Origin: Deltaproteobacteria bacterium
GTDB lineage: Bacteria > SAR324 > JACQKK01
Assembly (NCBI GenBank): GCA_029858505.1
Contig: JAOUEW010000001.1
Location: 682,001 to 746,000 of the forward strand
Direction of reading: 5' to 3'
Length of the DNA stretch: 64,000 nucleotides
Shown: piece after piece, positions 18,701-26,010 of the stretch
Layout: each line of letters begins with the position of its first letter
Numbering within the stretch: position 1 is the stretch's first letter
The notes under the pieces: generated by a model
Database searches by the model: none
Seen by the model: only the letters and a program-made list of their open reading frames with translations
Told to the model about the DNA's origin: nothing
Made by a program: the position numbers and the translations under genes

Positions 18701-21180
18701 CCAGAGCCCGCATGGGTGGCGGTGATGGACACCGTGCCCGCCCCAATTCCGCTCACCAGACCACTGGCCGATACCGTGGCCACCCCGGTGTTGGCCGAAC
18801 TCCAGGTGACCAGGGAGGTGATGTCGCGGCTAGAGCCGTCGGACCAGGTGCCGGTGGCGATGATTTGCTGGGTGCCGCCAGCGGGCAGGGTCGTGGCTGC
18901 TGGAAACAGGGTGATGGACGTCAGGGCGGCTCCGGTCACCGTCAGGGCGGCGGTGGACGTTTTGCCCCCCAGGGCGGCGGTGATGGTGACGGTTCCGGCC
19001 GAGATTCCGGTGGCCGTGCCCGCGGCGTTGATGGAGGCCGATCCGGTGCCCCCGGTGGCGCTCCAGGTGACCTGGGTGGTCACGTCAGCCGAGGTGCCGT
19101 CCATGTAAGTGCCGGTGGCGGTGAAGGCTTGTTGAAAGCCCACGGCCAGGCTGGCAGTGGCGGGCGTGACCGTGAGGAAGGACAGGGCCACCCCCGTTAC
19201 CGTGACCGAGGCCGTGTTCGACTTCCCGCCAAGGGATGCCGTGAGGGTGACGCTCCCCTGGCCGGTGGCGGTGGCCAGCCCCGTGCCATCCACCGTGGCG
19301 ATCAGGTTGTCCGACGACGTCCAGTTGACGGTGTTGGTCAGGTTGGCGGTGGAGTTGTCGGAGTAGGTGCCGGTGGCGGTCAACTGGGCCGTGGCGCCCT
19401 GCTGCAAGGTAACCGTGCCAGGGGTGACGGCAATGGATTGCAGCGTTTTGGCGGTGACCGTGAGGCTGGCGGAGCCAGACTTACCCGACAGGCTGGCGGT
19501 GAGGGTGGCCGTGCCGGTGCCTTGGGCGGTAGCCAGCCCGGCGGCACCCACCGTGGCGGTCAGGTTGTCCGACGATGTCCAGCTGACGGTGTTGGTCAGG
19601 TCAGCGGTGGTGGCATCGGTATAGGTCCCGGTGGCGGTCAGTTGTTGGGTCAGCCCCTTGGGCAGGCTGGCCGATGCCGGAGTGACGGCGATGGAAGACA
19701 ACGCTGCCGGAGTAACCGTGAGGCTGGCCGTGCCCGACTTGCCGGACAGGCTGGCGGTGAGGGTGGCCGTGCCCGTGCTGTGGGCGGTAACCAGCCCGCT
19801 GGCATCCACCGTGGCGGCCGGGTTGTTGGAGGATGTCCAACTGACGGTGTTGGTCAGGTCGGCGGTGGTGGCATCGGTGTAGGTTCCCGTGGCCGCCAAC
19901 TGCTGGGTCAGCCCCTTGGCCAAACTGGTGGCCCCTGGGGTGACGGCGATGGAGGTCAGCGCCGCTGGGGTCACGGTAAGGCTGGCGGTGCCCGACTGGC
20001 CGGACAGGCTGGCGGTGAGGGTGACGGTGCCGGTCGCCATGGCGGTGGCCAAGCCGGTTCCGTCAATCGTGGCGATGGCGTTGCTGCTGGATGCCCAGGT
20101 GACCGAGGAGGTGATGTCGACCGTGGTGCCGTTGTCGTAGCTGCCGCTGGCGGTGAAGGCCTGGGTGAGCCCCTTGGCCAAACTGGCGGTGCCAGGGGTG
20201 ACGGTAATCAATTGCAGGGCCGGGGCGGTGACCGTGAGGGCGGCAGAGCCGCTGCGGCCCCCCAGGGTGGCGATAAGGGTGGTGCTGCCTGGGCTAACCA
20301 TGGTTGCCAGCCCGGCGCTGTCTACCGTGGCGATGGAGGTATTGCCGGAAGACCAGGTGACGGAACCGGTGATGTCCACCGTGGAGCCGTTGGAGTAACT
20401 TCCGCTGGCGGTCATTTGTTGGGTTAACCCCTGGGGCTTGGAGAGCGGGTCGGGGGTGAGGGTAATCAACTGCAGCACGGCGGCGCTGCCGGTGATGGAC
20501 GAAGTGTTGGATACACCCCCCAGGGTGGCGGTGATCACGGCCGTGCCGGTGCCGGTGGCGGTGACCACGCCCGCGGAGTTGACCGTGGCCACGGCGGTGT
20601 TGCTGCTGCTCCAAGTGACGGAACCGGTGATGTCTGGGGATGAGCCGTCGGAGTAGTGCCCCTGGGCGCTCAATGGCTGGGTCAGGCCGATGGGCAGGGT
20701 GGCCGAGCCGGGAGAAACGGTGATGGAGTTCAACTGAGCGGCGGTGATGGTGAGGCCGGTGGAACCGGAAACTCCGTCCAAGTCTGCCGTCACGGCCACG
20801 GTTCCGGCGGTGCCGGTGGTCAGCAGGCCAGCGCTGTTGATGGAAGCCGTGCCAGTGCCAGGGGTGACCCCCCAGGTAACCTGAGCGGTGATGTCGCTGG
20901 TGGTGCCGTCGGAGTAGCTTCCTTGGGCGGTGTAGGCTTGGGTAAGCCCAGCGGCCAGCGAGGCCCCCGCCGGGGTCACGGCGATGGATTGCAGTGTGGC
21001 CCCGCCTCCTCCTCCACCTCCACCTCCCCCGCCGCTGGAACATGCCGAAAGGCTAACCGTGAGGGCCGCCGCTAGGGCGGCCTGGGCCAACCGTTTGCCG
21101 GTGAATCCGGCCATCTTTTCTGCCCATTGGGCCAAGGCAGAAATGGGGAAAACAAACGCAACTGAAGTAAGCGGGGCCAT
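15715..21180 (-). CDS. giant putative lipoprotein with about 20 BIG2 (bacterial Ig-like) repeats
   Basis: An 1821-residue extracytoplasmic protein. The N-terminus has a long leader ending in the lipobox LSAC (residues 44-47), then SS and eleven glycines, then about 20 tandem repeats of roughly 85-90 residues. Each repeat starts like SIAVTP-x4-L-x-GLTQ, continues with TA-G-x-YSDGT-x-D-T-x-V-TW-SS, and ends with ATVNxxGLATGxxxGTxTITASLxG. BIG2 domains form adhesive rods in intimins and other surface proteins; here the rod would be tethered to a membrane by the lipid. The start at 21180 has AAGGA upstream; an inner ATG at 21114 gives a more standard signal peptide but lacks a ribosome site. Repeats 4-7 are nearly identical and prone to recombination. 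A strong terminator follows. Confidence 0.9.
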   Translation of the reverse strand: MAPLTSVAFVFPISALAQWAEKMAGFTGKRLAQAALAAALTVSLSACSSGGGGGGGGGGGATLQSIAVTPAGASLAAGLTQAYTAQGSYSDGTTSDITAQVTWGVTPGTGTASINSAGLLTTGTAGTVAVTADLDGVSGSTGLTITAAQLNSITVSPGSATLPIGLTQPLSAQGHYSDGSSPDITGSVTWSSSNTAVATVNSAGVVTATGTGTAVITATLGGVSNTSSITGSAAVLQLITLTPDPLSKPQGLTQQMTASGSYSNGSTVDITGSVTWSSGNTSIATVDSAGLATMVSPGSTTLIATLGGRSGSAALTVTAPALQLITVTPGTASLAKGLTQAFTASGSYDNGTTVDITSSVTWASSSNAIATIDGTGLATAMATGTVTLTASLSGQSGTASLTVTPAALTSIAVTPGATSLAKGLTQQLAATGTYTDATTADLTNTVSWTSSNNPAATVDASGLVTAHSTGTATLTASLSGKSGTASLTVTPAALSSIAVTPASASLPKGLTQQLTATGTYTDATTADLTNTVSWTSSDNLTATVGAAGLATAQGTGTATLTASLSGKSGSASLTVTAKTLQSIAVTPGTVTLQQGATAQLTATGTYSDNSTANLTNTVNWTSSDNLIATVDGTGLATATGQGSVTLTASLGGKSNTASVTVTGVALSFLTVTPATASLAVGFQQAFTATGTYMDGTSADVTTQVTWSATGGTGSASINAAGTATGISAGTVTITAALGGKTSTAALTVTGAALTSITLFPAATTLPAGGTQQIIATGTWSDGSSRDITSLVTWSSANTGVATVSASGLVSGIGAGTVSITATHAGSGLSKSATVSVQAASLSFITISPSSKSMAAGQTVSYTATANYSNGTSADVTSTVVWASSNTAIATVNAAGLATGVGAGTATITATLSGTSGSATLTVTSAALTGVSIVAGVTQVVAGQALALQAWGSYSDGTSGDLTHVVTWSSANTAVATISPAGVVSGLAAGSVQISAAHGGFTGTVTLTVVSATLQSIAVSPANSTLVAGLTQPLTATGVYSNGQSLDITDLVTWTTGSTATAIVDNTGLVTGVAAGSVSISASMGGFTGTANVVVNAATLSSITVSPSAFSMAAGLTRQVTATGNYSDGTSRDITPDVAWTSGNTAAAIVWADGVVTGISAGTAVITASLSGKTAASTATITNPVLNTIVVTPSSATLPVGLSKQFTATANYSNGTSADVTNQVTWTSSNNGIALDNTGLALGVAAGGVTITASLSGKLGSANLTVTAATLNSITVTPTNPQTAPGQTRQFNAMGNYSDGTSFDLTAISSWSSGSTTVATVNAQGLANALSAGGAIITASYGGVSGSTLFTVTSASLSSITVSPATVNAVKISSGGSPHAFSAFANYSDGTSVDVTTAVQWSSSNVAVATVSSTGLASGVGAGTAVITAVWLATGTSGTASMVVANATLSFITVTPAAVSAPTLANGGIPIAFTATATYSDASTVDVTSSVTWTSSNPGVATISTTGLASGVSPGTVTIDATDPVTNISGTSSTASGGSTGTLTVTAATLTGIALTPANSILPVGVQQAYTATGTYSDASTLNLTTTVNWTSSNPALASVNAAGLVTTLGAGGPVTLTATHPNIAVSGQTALTITNETLVSIAVTPSPVTLAKGQIQAMTATGTFSAGTVANLTTMVTWTSSNTALASVTSAGVVTAVGAGGTGTPVTIGAALNPVSGTGTVNVTNAIVTRVGITPGKINNLAVGNTRQMTATATFSDGTVDSVLTNFTWASSAPTVASVSASGLVTSVSASPANTCDVTATYTDWRPGSVTSKLVNVKTRL

Positions 21181-21828
21181 GACAGGTTCCTTTCAATGCC
21201 TTCTCACCTTGGGTTTCTCCGGTTCCCCTGATTTCATCCACCCAGCCATGACAATAGCCCGGCAGAAGGGATCAACCCTGGTTTCCGACGTTGGTGTTGG
21301 ATGAACATACATATATAGTACCTTTTTATGAATTACGTTGTCAATATGACATATATTTCTTACAAAAAATTACCCCCGTGTTAGTTCGTCCTTAAAAATC
21401 ACAGGTGTGTTTCAGGTCAGTCTTCAAATTCTCTTGCAAGCCACTGATCGGCTATATATTTATATTTCCCATCCCCCATCCCATTCTCTCTTTCTCTCTT
21501 TCTCTCTTTCTCCTTGGATTGACTGCCAAAACCAAAATCACAACGCTGTCAGAAAATATATCCCGTAAGAAAAAGATATCCTGTCAAATCAGACCTTTTT
21601 ATTCGTATTTCCTAGGAAGAAATAACGGGTTTTTCTCTGGCAGGTTCCCTAGGCTGGCCATCCCCATGGTGGCGGGGTGCCGTAGGGCAGAGGGGCCAAA
21701 ATTCATCTTGGCCCCGAATTTAGCGCTGGGGACGGGCGGCGTTAGCCGCCAGGGAGAGGTGTTATTGTGGATGGGAATGACTCTCATATGGCGGGTGACG
21801 TGACCTTGAGGATTCACCAACGTTTATT
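21181..21828. other. long AT-rich intergenic region with a microsatellite and hairpins
   Basis: This ~650-base gap precedes both the BIG2 lipoprotein (minus) and marR (plus). It holds an AT-rich stretch (21300-21380) likely to contain promoters, a TTTCTCTC microsatellite at 21485-21513, the hairpin GGGGCCAA/TTGGCCCC at 21692-21715 and a GGCGGCG/CGCCGCC-type stem near 21733-21750. A 132-codon reading frame at 21405-21803 crosses these elements and looks accidental. No gene is supported. Confidence 0.6.
21692..21715. repeat. hairpin matching the terminator at 15651-15686
   Basis: GGGGCCAA and TTGGCCCC pair over an eight-base loop. The arms equal the core of the stem found after the BIG2 gene, so near-identical hairpins flank this 5.5-kb gene on both sides. 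Confidence 0.6.
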
Positions 21829-21868
21829 AGTAAACCAGATTGACTAAATAGTCATTCTGGTTTACTAT
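21829..21868 (+). promoter_or_regulatory. marR promoter inside a 38-base palindromic operator
   Basis: Positions 21829-21866 form a palindrome with outer arms AGTAAACCAGA/TCTGGTTTACT and inner arms TGACTA/TAGTCA; only one paired position and the two central bases fail to match. The promoter TTGACT (21840-21845) with a 17-base spacer and TACTAT (21863-21868) lies within it. This is the usual design for an autorepressed MarR gene. The predicted transcription start falls at or next to the ATG at 21875. Confidence 0.8.
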
Positions 21869-21874
21869 CATTCT

Positions 21875-22360
21875 ATGAAGCATCCAAAATGGACTTTGTC
21901 TCAGAAGATGGACCTGATTCAGGTTGACCGGTTGGATGAATATCAACCGTTGGGACGATATTTGATTTTGCTGTTTCGGGCGTTTGAAGACGAACTGATT
22001 CATGAGTTGAAGCAATCCGGCTATGAAGATGTGCGGGCCTCTGACCTAAATATTCTTCGGTTTGTCTCGCCCCGGGGCTCTTTGCCCAGCGAGATTGCTA
22101 AACTTGCCGGTATTACCAAACAGGCGGTGGGCAAAATGGCGGGGTCGCTGGAAAAACGCGGATATCTCACGCTGACCCAAGGGGATTACGACAAGCGGAC
22201 CCGTGTGGTGCGGTTTTCTCCCGTGGGCGAACAGTTGGTCGGTGAAATGGTGGAAATCATTATCCGGATTGAAAAGCGCTTCGCGGCGGCTTTGGGCAAA
22301 AGCCCTTACAAGAAATTAAAGTCCCAATTGGAAAAATTGTTTTCTCTTTACCGGAAATAG
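21875..22360 (+). CDS. MarR-family transcriptional regulator
   Basis: A 161-residue MarR-type winged-helix regulator. The DNA-binding core is LPSEIAKLAGITKQAVGKMAGSLEKRGYL (recognition helix) followed by a wing with DYDKRTRVVRFSPVG. Helical ends would form the dimer interface. It is the first gene after a 38-base palindrome that contains its own promoter, so it most likely represses itself and the hydrolase three bases downstream. The promoter geometry places the transcription start at about 21875, the A of the ATG, so the mRNA may be leaderless. A second Met at codon 12 (21908) lacks a well-spaced ribosome site. The ligand is unknown; a substrate of the neighbouring hydrolase is a fair guess. 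Confidence 0.9.
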   Translation: MKHPKWTLSQKMDLIQVDRLDEYQPLGRYLILLFRAFEDELIHELKQSGYEDVRASDLNILRFVSPRGSLPSEIAKLAGITKQAVGKMAGSLEKRGYLTLTQGDYDKRTRVVRFSPVGEQLVGEMVEIIIRIEKRFAAALGKSPYKKLKSQLEKLFSLYRK

Positions 22361-22363
22361 CCC

Positions 22364-23185
22364 ATGAAGTTTGTCACCATTCAAAACCATCGATTGGCCT
22401 ATCGGGAGGAAGGGCAGGGACCCGTTTTATTGTTTGTGCATGGAACGCCCACCTCTTCCTTTGAATATGTGGAGCTTTTCCACCGCTTGAAGCCGGCCTT
22501 CCGCTGCGTGGCCATGGATATGCTGGGGTTTGGAGAATCGGATAAGCCGAAGGATGGAGATTATTCGTTGAGCGGCCACACGGACCGGCTGCGGCTGTTT
22601 ATTCGGTACCTCTCGCTGGATGAGTTTCATTTGGTACTGCACGATTTTGGCGGCGTGATTGGCTTGCCTGTGGCTCTAGAGATGAAAAATAAGGTCCGGT
22701 CGTTGACCCTAATGAATACCTGGGCATGGCCGCTGATTGAAACCCAGCCCTCCCTTCGTTTTCAGCAATGGCTCATGAAATCGAGGTTGATGGTGTGGCT
22801 GTATTTGCGGGCAAATTTTTCCGCGCGGGTGCTGTTGAAAATGTCTTGGGGAAAATACCGGCCGCTGACCAAAGAAAAACACTTGGCCTATCAAAGTTTT
22901 TTTAAAACCGCCGCAGAGCGTTATGGCACGGTAGGGTTTTTAAAGGCCCTGTTCGACTTTGAAAATCCGGCCTGGGCCATTGGCGGAAGGTTGTCCGAGT
23001 TGCAATCCCTTCCAGTACGCGTGATTTGGGGGAAGGCGGATCAACTGGTGGCTTTGCCCAATTTGGAGCGATGGAAGGATCTGTTGCCTCAAGCGCAGGT
23101 TACCGAGATTGAGACTGCGGGCCACTATGTAGCCGACGAAGCGGCCGATTTGGTGGCCGCCGCGATGAAAACTCTTTGCCTGTAA
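22364..23185 (+). CDS. alpha/beta hydrolase with an aspartate nucleophile
   Basis: A 273-residue alpha/beta-hydrolase. The oxyanion motif HGTPTS follows strand 3. The nucleophile elbow reads LHDFGG, so the nucleophile is Asp, as in haloalkane dehalogenases, fluoroacetate dehalogenase and epoxide hydrolases. The acid is probably Asp in IWGKADQLV and the histidine is in ETAGHYV near the end. The residue after the nucleophile is Phe, whereas classic haloalkane dehalogenases have Trp to hold the halide, so the substrate is uncertain. It starts three bases after the MarR stop and is surely in the same operon, suggesting that it handles a compound sensed by that regulator. Confidence 0.82.
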   Translation: MKFVTIQNHRLAYREEGQGPVLLFVHGTPTSSFEYVELFHRLKPAFRCVAMDMLGFGESDKPKDGDYSLSGHTDRLRLFIRYLSLDEFHLVLHDFGGVIGLPVALEMKNKVRSLTLMNTWAWPLIETQPSLRFQQWLMKSRLMVWLYLRANFSARVLLKMSWGKYRPLTKEKHLAYQSFFKTAAERYGTVGFLKALFDFENPAWAIGGRLSELQSLPVRVIWGKADQLVALPNLERWKDLLPQAQVTEIETAGHYVADEAADLVAAAMKTLCL

Positions 23186-23268
23186 ATCTAATTTTCCCCA
23201 ATTGTAAGCCAGAAGGAAGCAATCACCTCATCCATCGGAGACGAGTCATGGGGGACAGAACTTCGGGC

Positions 23269-24048
23269 TTATTCTTCGTTCCTTTCCAGCAGGTGGGCCT
23301 GAACTTCCCCCGCCAGGTAACGGGCGGCTTGGGGGGTGGGGGGGCGGGTCAAGAACTCTTCTACCGGCCAGGGACCGCTGACTTGGCCCTGGCGCACAAA
23401 CCACACCCGCCCCCCCAGGGCCCGGGCCAGGGCGGGGTCGTGGGTGGCGGCCACCACCAGGGTGCGGTGGTTTTGGGCCATGGCCAGCACCATGCGGGTG
23501 ACCGCCGCCCGGTTGGCGGGGTCCAGGGCGGTGGTGGGTTCATCCAACAGGGCCGCCTGGGGGGCCAGGGCCGCAAGTCGGGCCATGGCTAGCCGCTGGC
23601 TCTCGCCGCCAGACAACGCCGTGGCTTGTTCTCGGCCTGTGAACCCAGCCAGGGCCAAGGCCTCGGCGACCTGCTGTTTTCTGGCGGCACGGCCCGGCAC
23701 GTTCTGTTTCCCCTTCCGTTTCCCTTTCCCTTCCCTTTGTTCTCTCCATTTCAATGGCAGTTCCAGATTGCGGGCCACCGAGCCGGAAAAGAACACGGGC
23801 CGCTGGGTGGCCAAACAAACCTCGCCTCCTCGGGGGGGGCAGGGGGGGAAAGGCTCTTCCTCTACCCAAACCCGGCCCCGGCTGGGCACCAGCAGCCCCG
23901 CCGCCAGCCGCAGCAGGGTGGTTTTGCCAGCCCCGTTGGGGCCCATCAACAGGTTGGGGGCATCGGCTTGAAAGGTTAGGCTCACTGGGTGCAGCACGCT
24001 CCGTTCAGAGGAGTCCCAAGTGGCTTGATCCAACACCAAACGAATCAT
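23269..24048 (-). CDS. tupC: ABC transporter ATPase, tungstate/molybdate type
   Basis: A 259-residue ABC ATPase. Walker A is GPNGAGKTT, the signature is ALSGGESQR, Walker B is ALLDEPTTALD, and the H-loop is AATHDP. It overlaps the permease stop by ATGA (start at 24046-24048), so translation is coupled. The permease is TupB-like, hence tungstate uptake. A lysine/glycine/arginine-rich insert (around EGKGKRKGKQ) sits before the signature and has low-complexity DNA. No periplasmic tungstate-binding protein (TupA) is next to it, which is unusual. Molybdate or another oxyanion cannot be excluded. Confidence 0.82.
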   Translation of the reverse strand: MIRLVLDQATWDSSERSVLHPVSLTFQADAPNLLMGPNGAGKTTLLRLAAGLLVPSRGRVWVEEEPFPPCPPRGGEVCLATQRPVFFSGSVARNLELPLKWREQREGKGKRKGKQNVPGRAARKQQVAEALALAGFTGREQATALSGGESQRLAMARLAALAPQAALLDEPTTALDPANRAAVTRMVLAMAQNHRTLVVAATHDPALARALGGRVWFVRQGQVSGPWPVEEFLTRPPTPQAARYLAGEVQAHLLERNEE

Positions 24049-24737
24049 GGGGCGCCTCCCTTCAGGCGGTACAGCAGGGCGTTTAGCCCCAGCCCCAGGC
24101 CGATCAGCACCATGCCCAGGGCCAAAGCCAGGGTGTGGTTCCCCTTGGCGGTTTCCATGGCAATGGCGGTGGTCATCACCCGGGTTTGCCCGGCTATGTT
24201 TCCCCCCACCATCAACACGCCCCCTACCTCTGCCAGGGCCCGCCCCAGCCCTGCCACCACCGCGGCCAGCATTCCCGTTCGGGTTTCCATGGCCAGCACC
24301 CAAACCAACTGCCGGGGGCTTGCCCCCAGGGTGCGGGCGGTTTCGATGGTGAGGGGATGCACCCCCCGGGCGGCGGCGTAAGTGAGGCCCGTGACGATGG
24401 GCCAGGCCAGCAGGGTTTGCACCATCACCATGGCGGTGGGGGTGAACAGCAGCCCCCAGGACCCCAGGGGCCCCTGCCGGCTGAGCAACAGAAAGACCAT
24501 CAGCCCCATGACCACCGGGGGGGTGCCCATTAGGGCATGAATGACCGTGACCCACAGGCCCCGCCAGGGAACGGGAGCCAGGGCCAAGGCAAACCCCGCG
24601 GGAATGCCTGCCAGGGAAGCCAGGGCCACCGCCGTCAGACTCACCTCCAGCGACAGCCCAATCATGCCATATACCTCGGCATCGCCGGAAAAAATCAAAC
24701 GCAGGGCCTCAAGGGCAGCGGCAGACAGTCCGTCCAA
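24045..24737 (-). CDS. tupB: ABC transporter permease, TupB-like (tungstate)
   Basis: A 230-residue inner-membrane permease of the TupB/WtpB group that would form the channel for tungstate uptake. It has five to six hydrophobic segments and the EAA-like loop ETARTLGASPRQLVWVLAMET that docks the ATPase. The N-terminal ALRLIFSGDAEVY is typical of TupB. To include it the start must be the TTG at 24735-24737; the first ATG (24665) would remove this conserved stretch. The tupC gene overlaps its end by four bases. No binding protein is found in the window. Specificity is inferred from family resemblance only. Confidence 0.82.
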   Translation of the reverse strand: MDGLSAAALEALRLIFSGDAEVYGMIGLSLEVSLTAVALASLAGIPAGFALALAPVPWRGLWVTVIHALMGTPPVVMGLMVFLLLSRQGPLGSWGLLFTPTAMVMVQTLLAWPIVTGLTYAAARGVHPLTIETARTLGASPRQLVWVLAMETRTGMLAAVVAGLGRALAEVGGVLMVGGNIAGQTRVMTTAIAMETAKGNHTLALALGMVLIGLGLGLNALLYRLKGGAP

Positions 24738-24781
24738 GGGTGACCAAAGGTGGAGGGTTTAAGGGAGAAAACCAGCGGCAG

Positions 24782-25429
24782 TTATTCAGGAAGAAACGTA
24801 AAGGCGGAGACTTGAGGAAAACCCGCCTGGGTTAAAGCCGCCATGGCTTGGGTGTGGTGATCTTTGGAGAGGATGATTTCCACCCGGGCTTCCTCGCCGC
24901 TGACGGCGGCCCGGCAGCGGAACAAGTGCAGGGGAATCTTCGCTGTCCGCAGGGCCAGCATCACCTGTTCTCCCACCTCTGTTCCGCCAGAGAGTTCCAG
25001 CCGGATGGAACCGGACCCCATGGCCATGTAGTGGTCGAAAAAGGTGAGCAGGGTGGTGCTGGTGAGCAGCCCCACCAGTTTTCCTTGGGAAACCACCGGC
25101 AGGCTGTTGATCCGCCGGGTTTTCATCAACCGCACGGCTTGCTCCATGGGGGCCAAGGGCTCGATGGTAATCACCTTGGGGGTCATCACCTTGGCCACCG
25201 TGAGGGAGGTCAGGTATTGCTGGCTGGCGGGGAAAAGGGACTCGATGCCGGTGGGAAGGGCGTGGTCCCGCAGGTCTCGGTCGGACAATATGCCCGCCAA
25301 GTTTCCATTGGCTTCCAGCACGGGCAGGTGGCGGATCTGAAAGGCCGTCATCAACCGGTCGGCCTTCAACAGGTCATCGGCGGGTGAAACGGTCACCACG
25401 TCTCGGCGCATCCATTGTTCTACAATCAT
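24782..25429 (-). CDS. tandem CBS-domain protein with C-terminal ACT-like region
   Basis: A 215-residue cytosolic protein. Two CBS motifs lie in residues ~7-60 (VSPADDLLKADRLMTAFQIRHLPV) and ~75-135 (IEPLAPMEQAVRLMKTRRINSLPVV), forming a Bateman module that binds adenine nucleotides. The remaining ~75 residues look like an ACT-type fold (EVGEQVMLALRTAKIPLH), as in AcuB-like proteins. A GGAG site sits five bases before the ATG. It is on the same strand upstream of tupBC with 44 bases between; a link to transport is possible but unproven. Confidence 0.8.
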   Translation of the reverse strand: MIVEQWMRRDVVTVSPADDLLKADRLMTAFQIRHLPVLEANGNLAGILSDRDLRDHALPTGIESLFPASQQYLTSLTVAKVMTPKVITIEPLAPMEQAVRLMKTRRINSLPVVSQGKLVGLLTSTTLLTFFDHYMAMGSGSIRLELSGGTEVGEQVMLALRTAKIPLHLFRCRAAVSGEEARVEIILSKDHHTQAMAALTQAGFPQVSAFTFLPE

Positions 25430-25469
25430 AGAATCTCCATAGAACCTCTGGAATGTCTCTTAGACATCC

Positions 25470-25770
25470 ATTCCTCGAATCCCCCGGCTACTCTTTGTCA
25501 TCCGTTCAGCGGGTGAAGACTGGACGGAAGCACCCAACCCACCGGCTTCATGCCATTCCCAACAGCACCCTTCCCTGCCGCCTTTCAGGCGGCTGTCCCT
25601 CCCCATCGGAGAGGGACTTTACTCGAATCCATCGGCTATGCGATTCATCCATTCAGTGGGTGAAAACTGGATGGAAGCAAGCACATCACCTTCCGGACTC
25701 AACTCATTTCTCCTTCCCATCGGGGAGGGGATGCCCCGCCAGGGGCAGGGGTGGGGTTCCGATCGGGGCG
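25470..25770 (+). repeat. dispersed structured intergenic repeat, copies B and C
   Basis: Two units in tandem. Each has CTCGAATCC near its start (25474 and 25622), a hairpin (25498-25516, TCATCCG/CGGGTGA; 25644-25664, TTCATCC/GGGTGAA), then GGACGGAAGC or GGATGGAAGCAAGC, and a G-rich tail with GGGGAGGGGATGCCCC and GGGGCAGGGGTGG. Stem sequences differ between copies yet keep pairing. Non-coding. Confidence 0.75.
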
Positions 25771-25924
25771 GGGGGTTGTTTGGAATCACCAGCCCGCCCC
25801 GGAAGGCCTCTCCATGTTTTTTTCGATGGGTTTCCTCCGTGTTTATACGTGAGCCGGGGAAGGGTGTCCAGGGAGGGTGAACGTTAACTGAAAAACAGTG
25901 AAAGGCAGGAAAAAAACAGGGACC

Positions 25925-25954
25925 TTGAGTTTTGACGGCCTACCCAGGTATAAG
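25925..25954 (+). promoter_or_regulatory. probable sigma-70 promoter of the cyclase gene
   Basis: TTGAGT (25925-25930) and TATAAG (25949-25954) are separated by 18 bases, about 57 bases before the cyclase ATG. Two bases in each hexamer differ from consensus at most. An ACTG/CAGT stem-loop lies just upstream. Confidence 0.5.
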
Positions 25955-26010
25955 AGGAAGACCTCAACCCCAGGCAGATTTCCAGACTCACCCCGCCCGA
26001 AGAGAGATTT

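Noticed and set aside
18712-20427. Long plus-strand frame (571 codons) opposite the BIG2 lipoprotein gene
   Set aside because: Gly/Arg-rich shadow of the repetitive GC-rich coding strand; no domain, no ribosome site, and the minus-strand gene has clear repeats.
15715-21180. Start of the BIG2 lipoprotein at the inner ATG (21114)
   Set aside because: It gives a neater signal peptide, but only the ATG at 21180 has a good ribosome binding site; kept as the alternative.
21405-21803. 132-codon plus-strand frame in the long intergenic gap
   Set aside because: Crosses a TTTCTCTC microsatellite and a hairpin and has no family features or ribosome site.
24049-24555. Upstream extension of the TupC ATPase frame
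   Set aside because: The extension lies inside the permease gene in another frame; the ATG at 24048 overlapping the permease stop gives the normal ATPase start.
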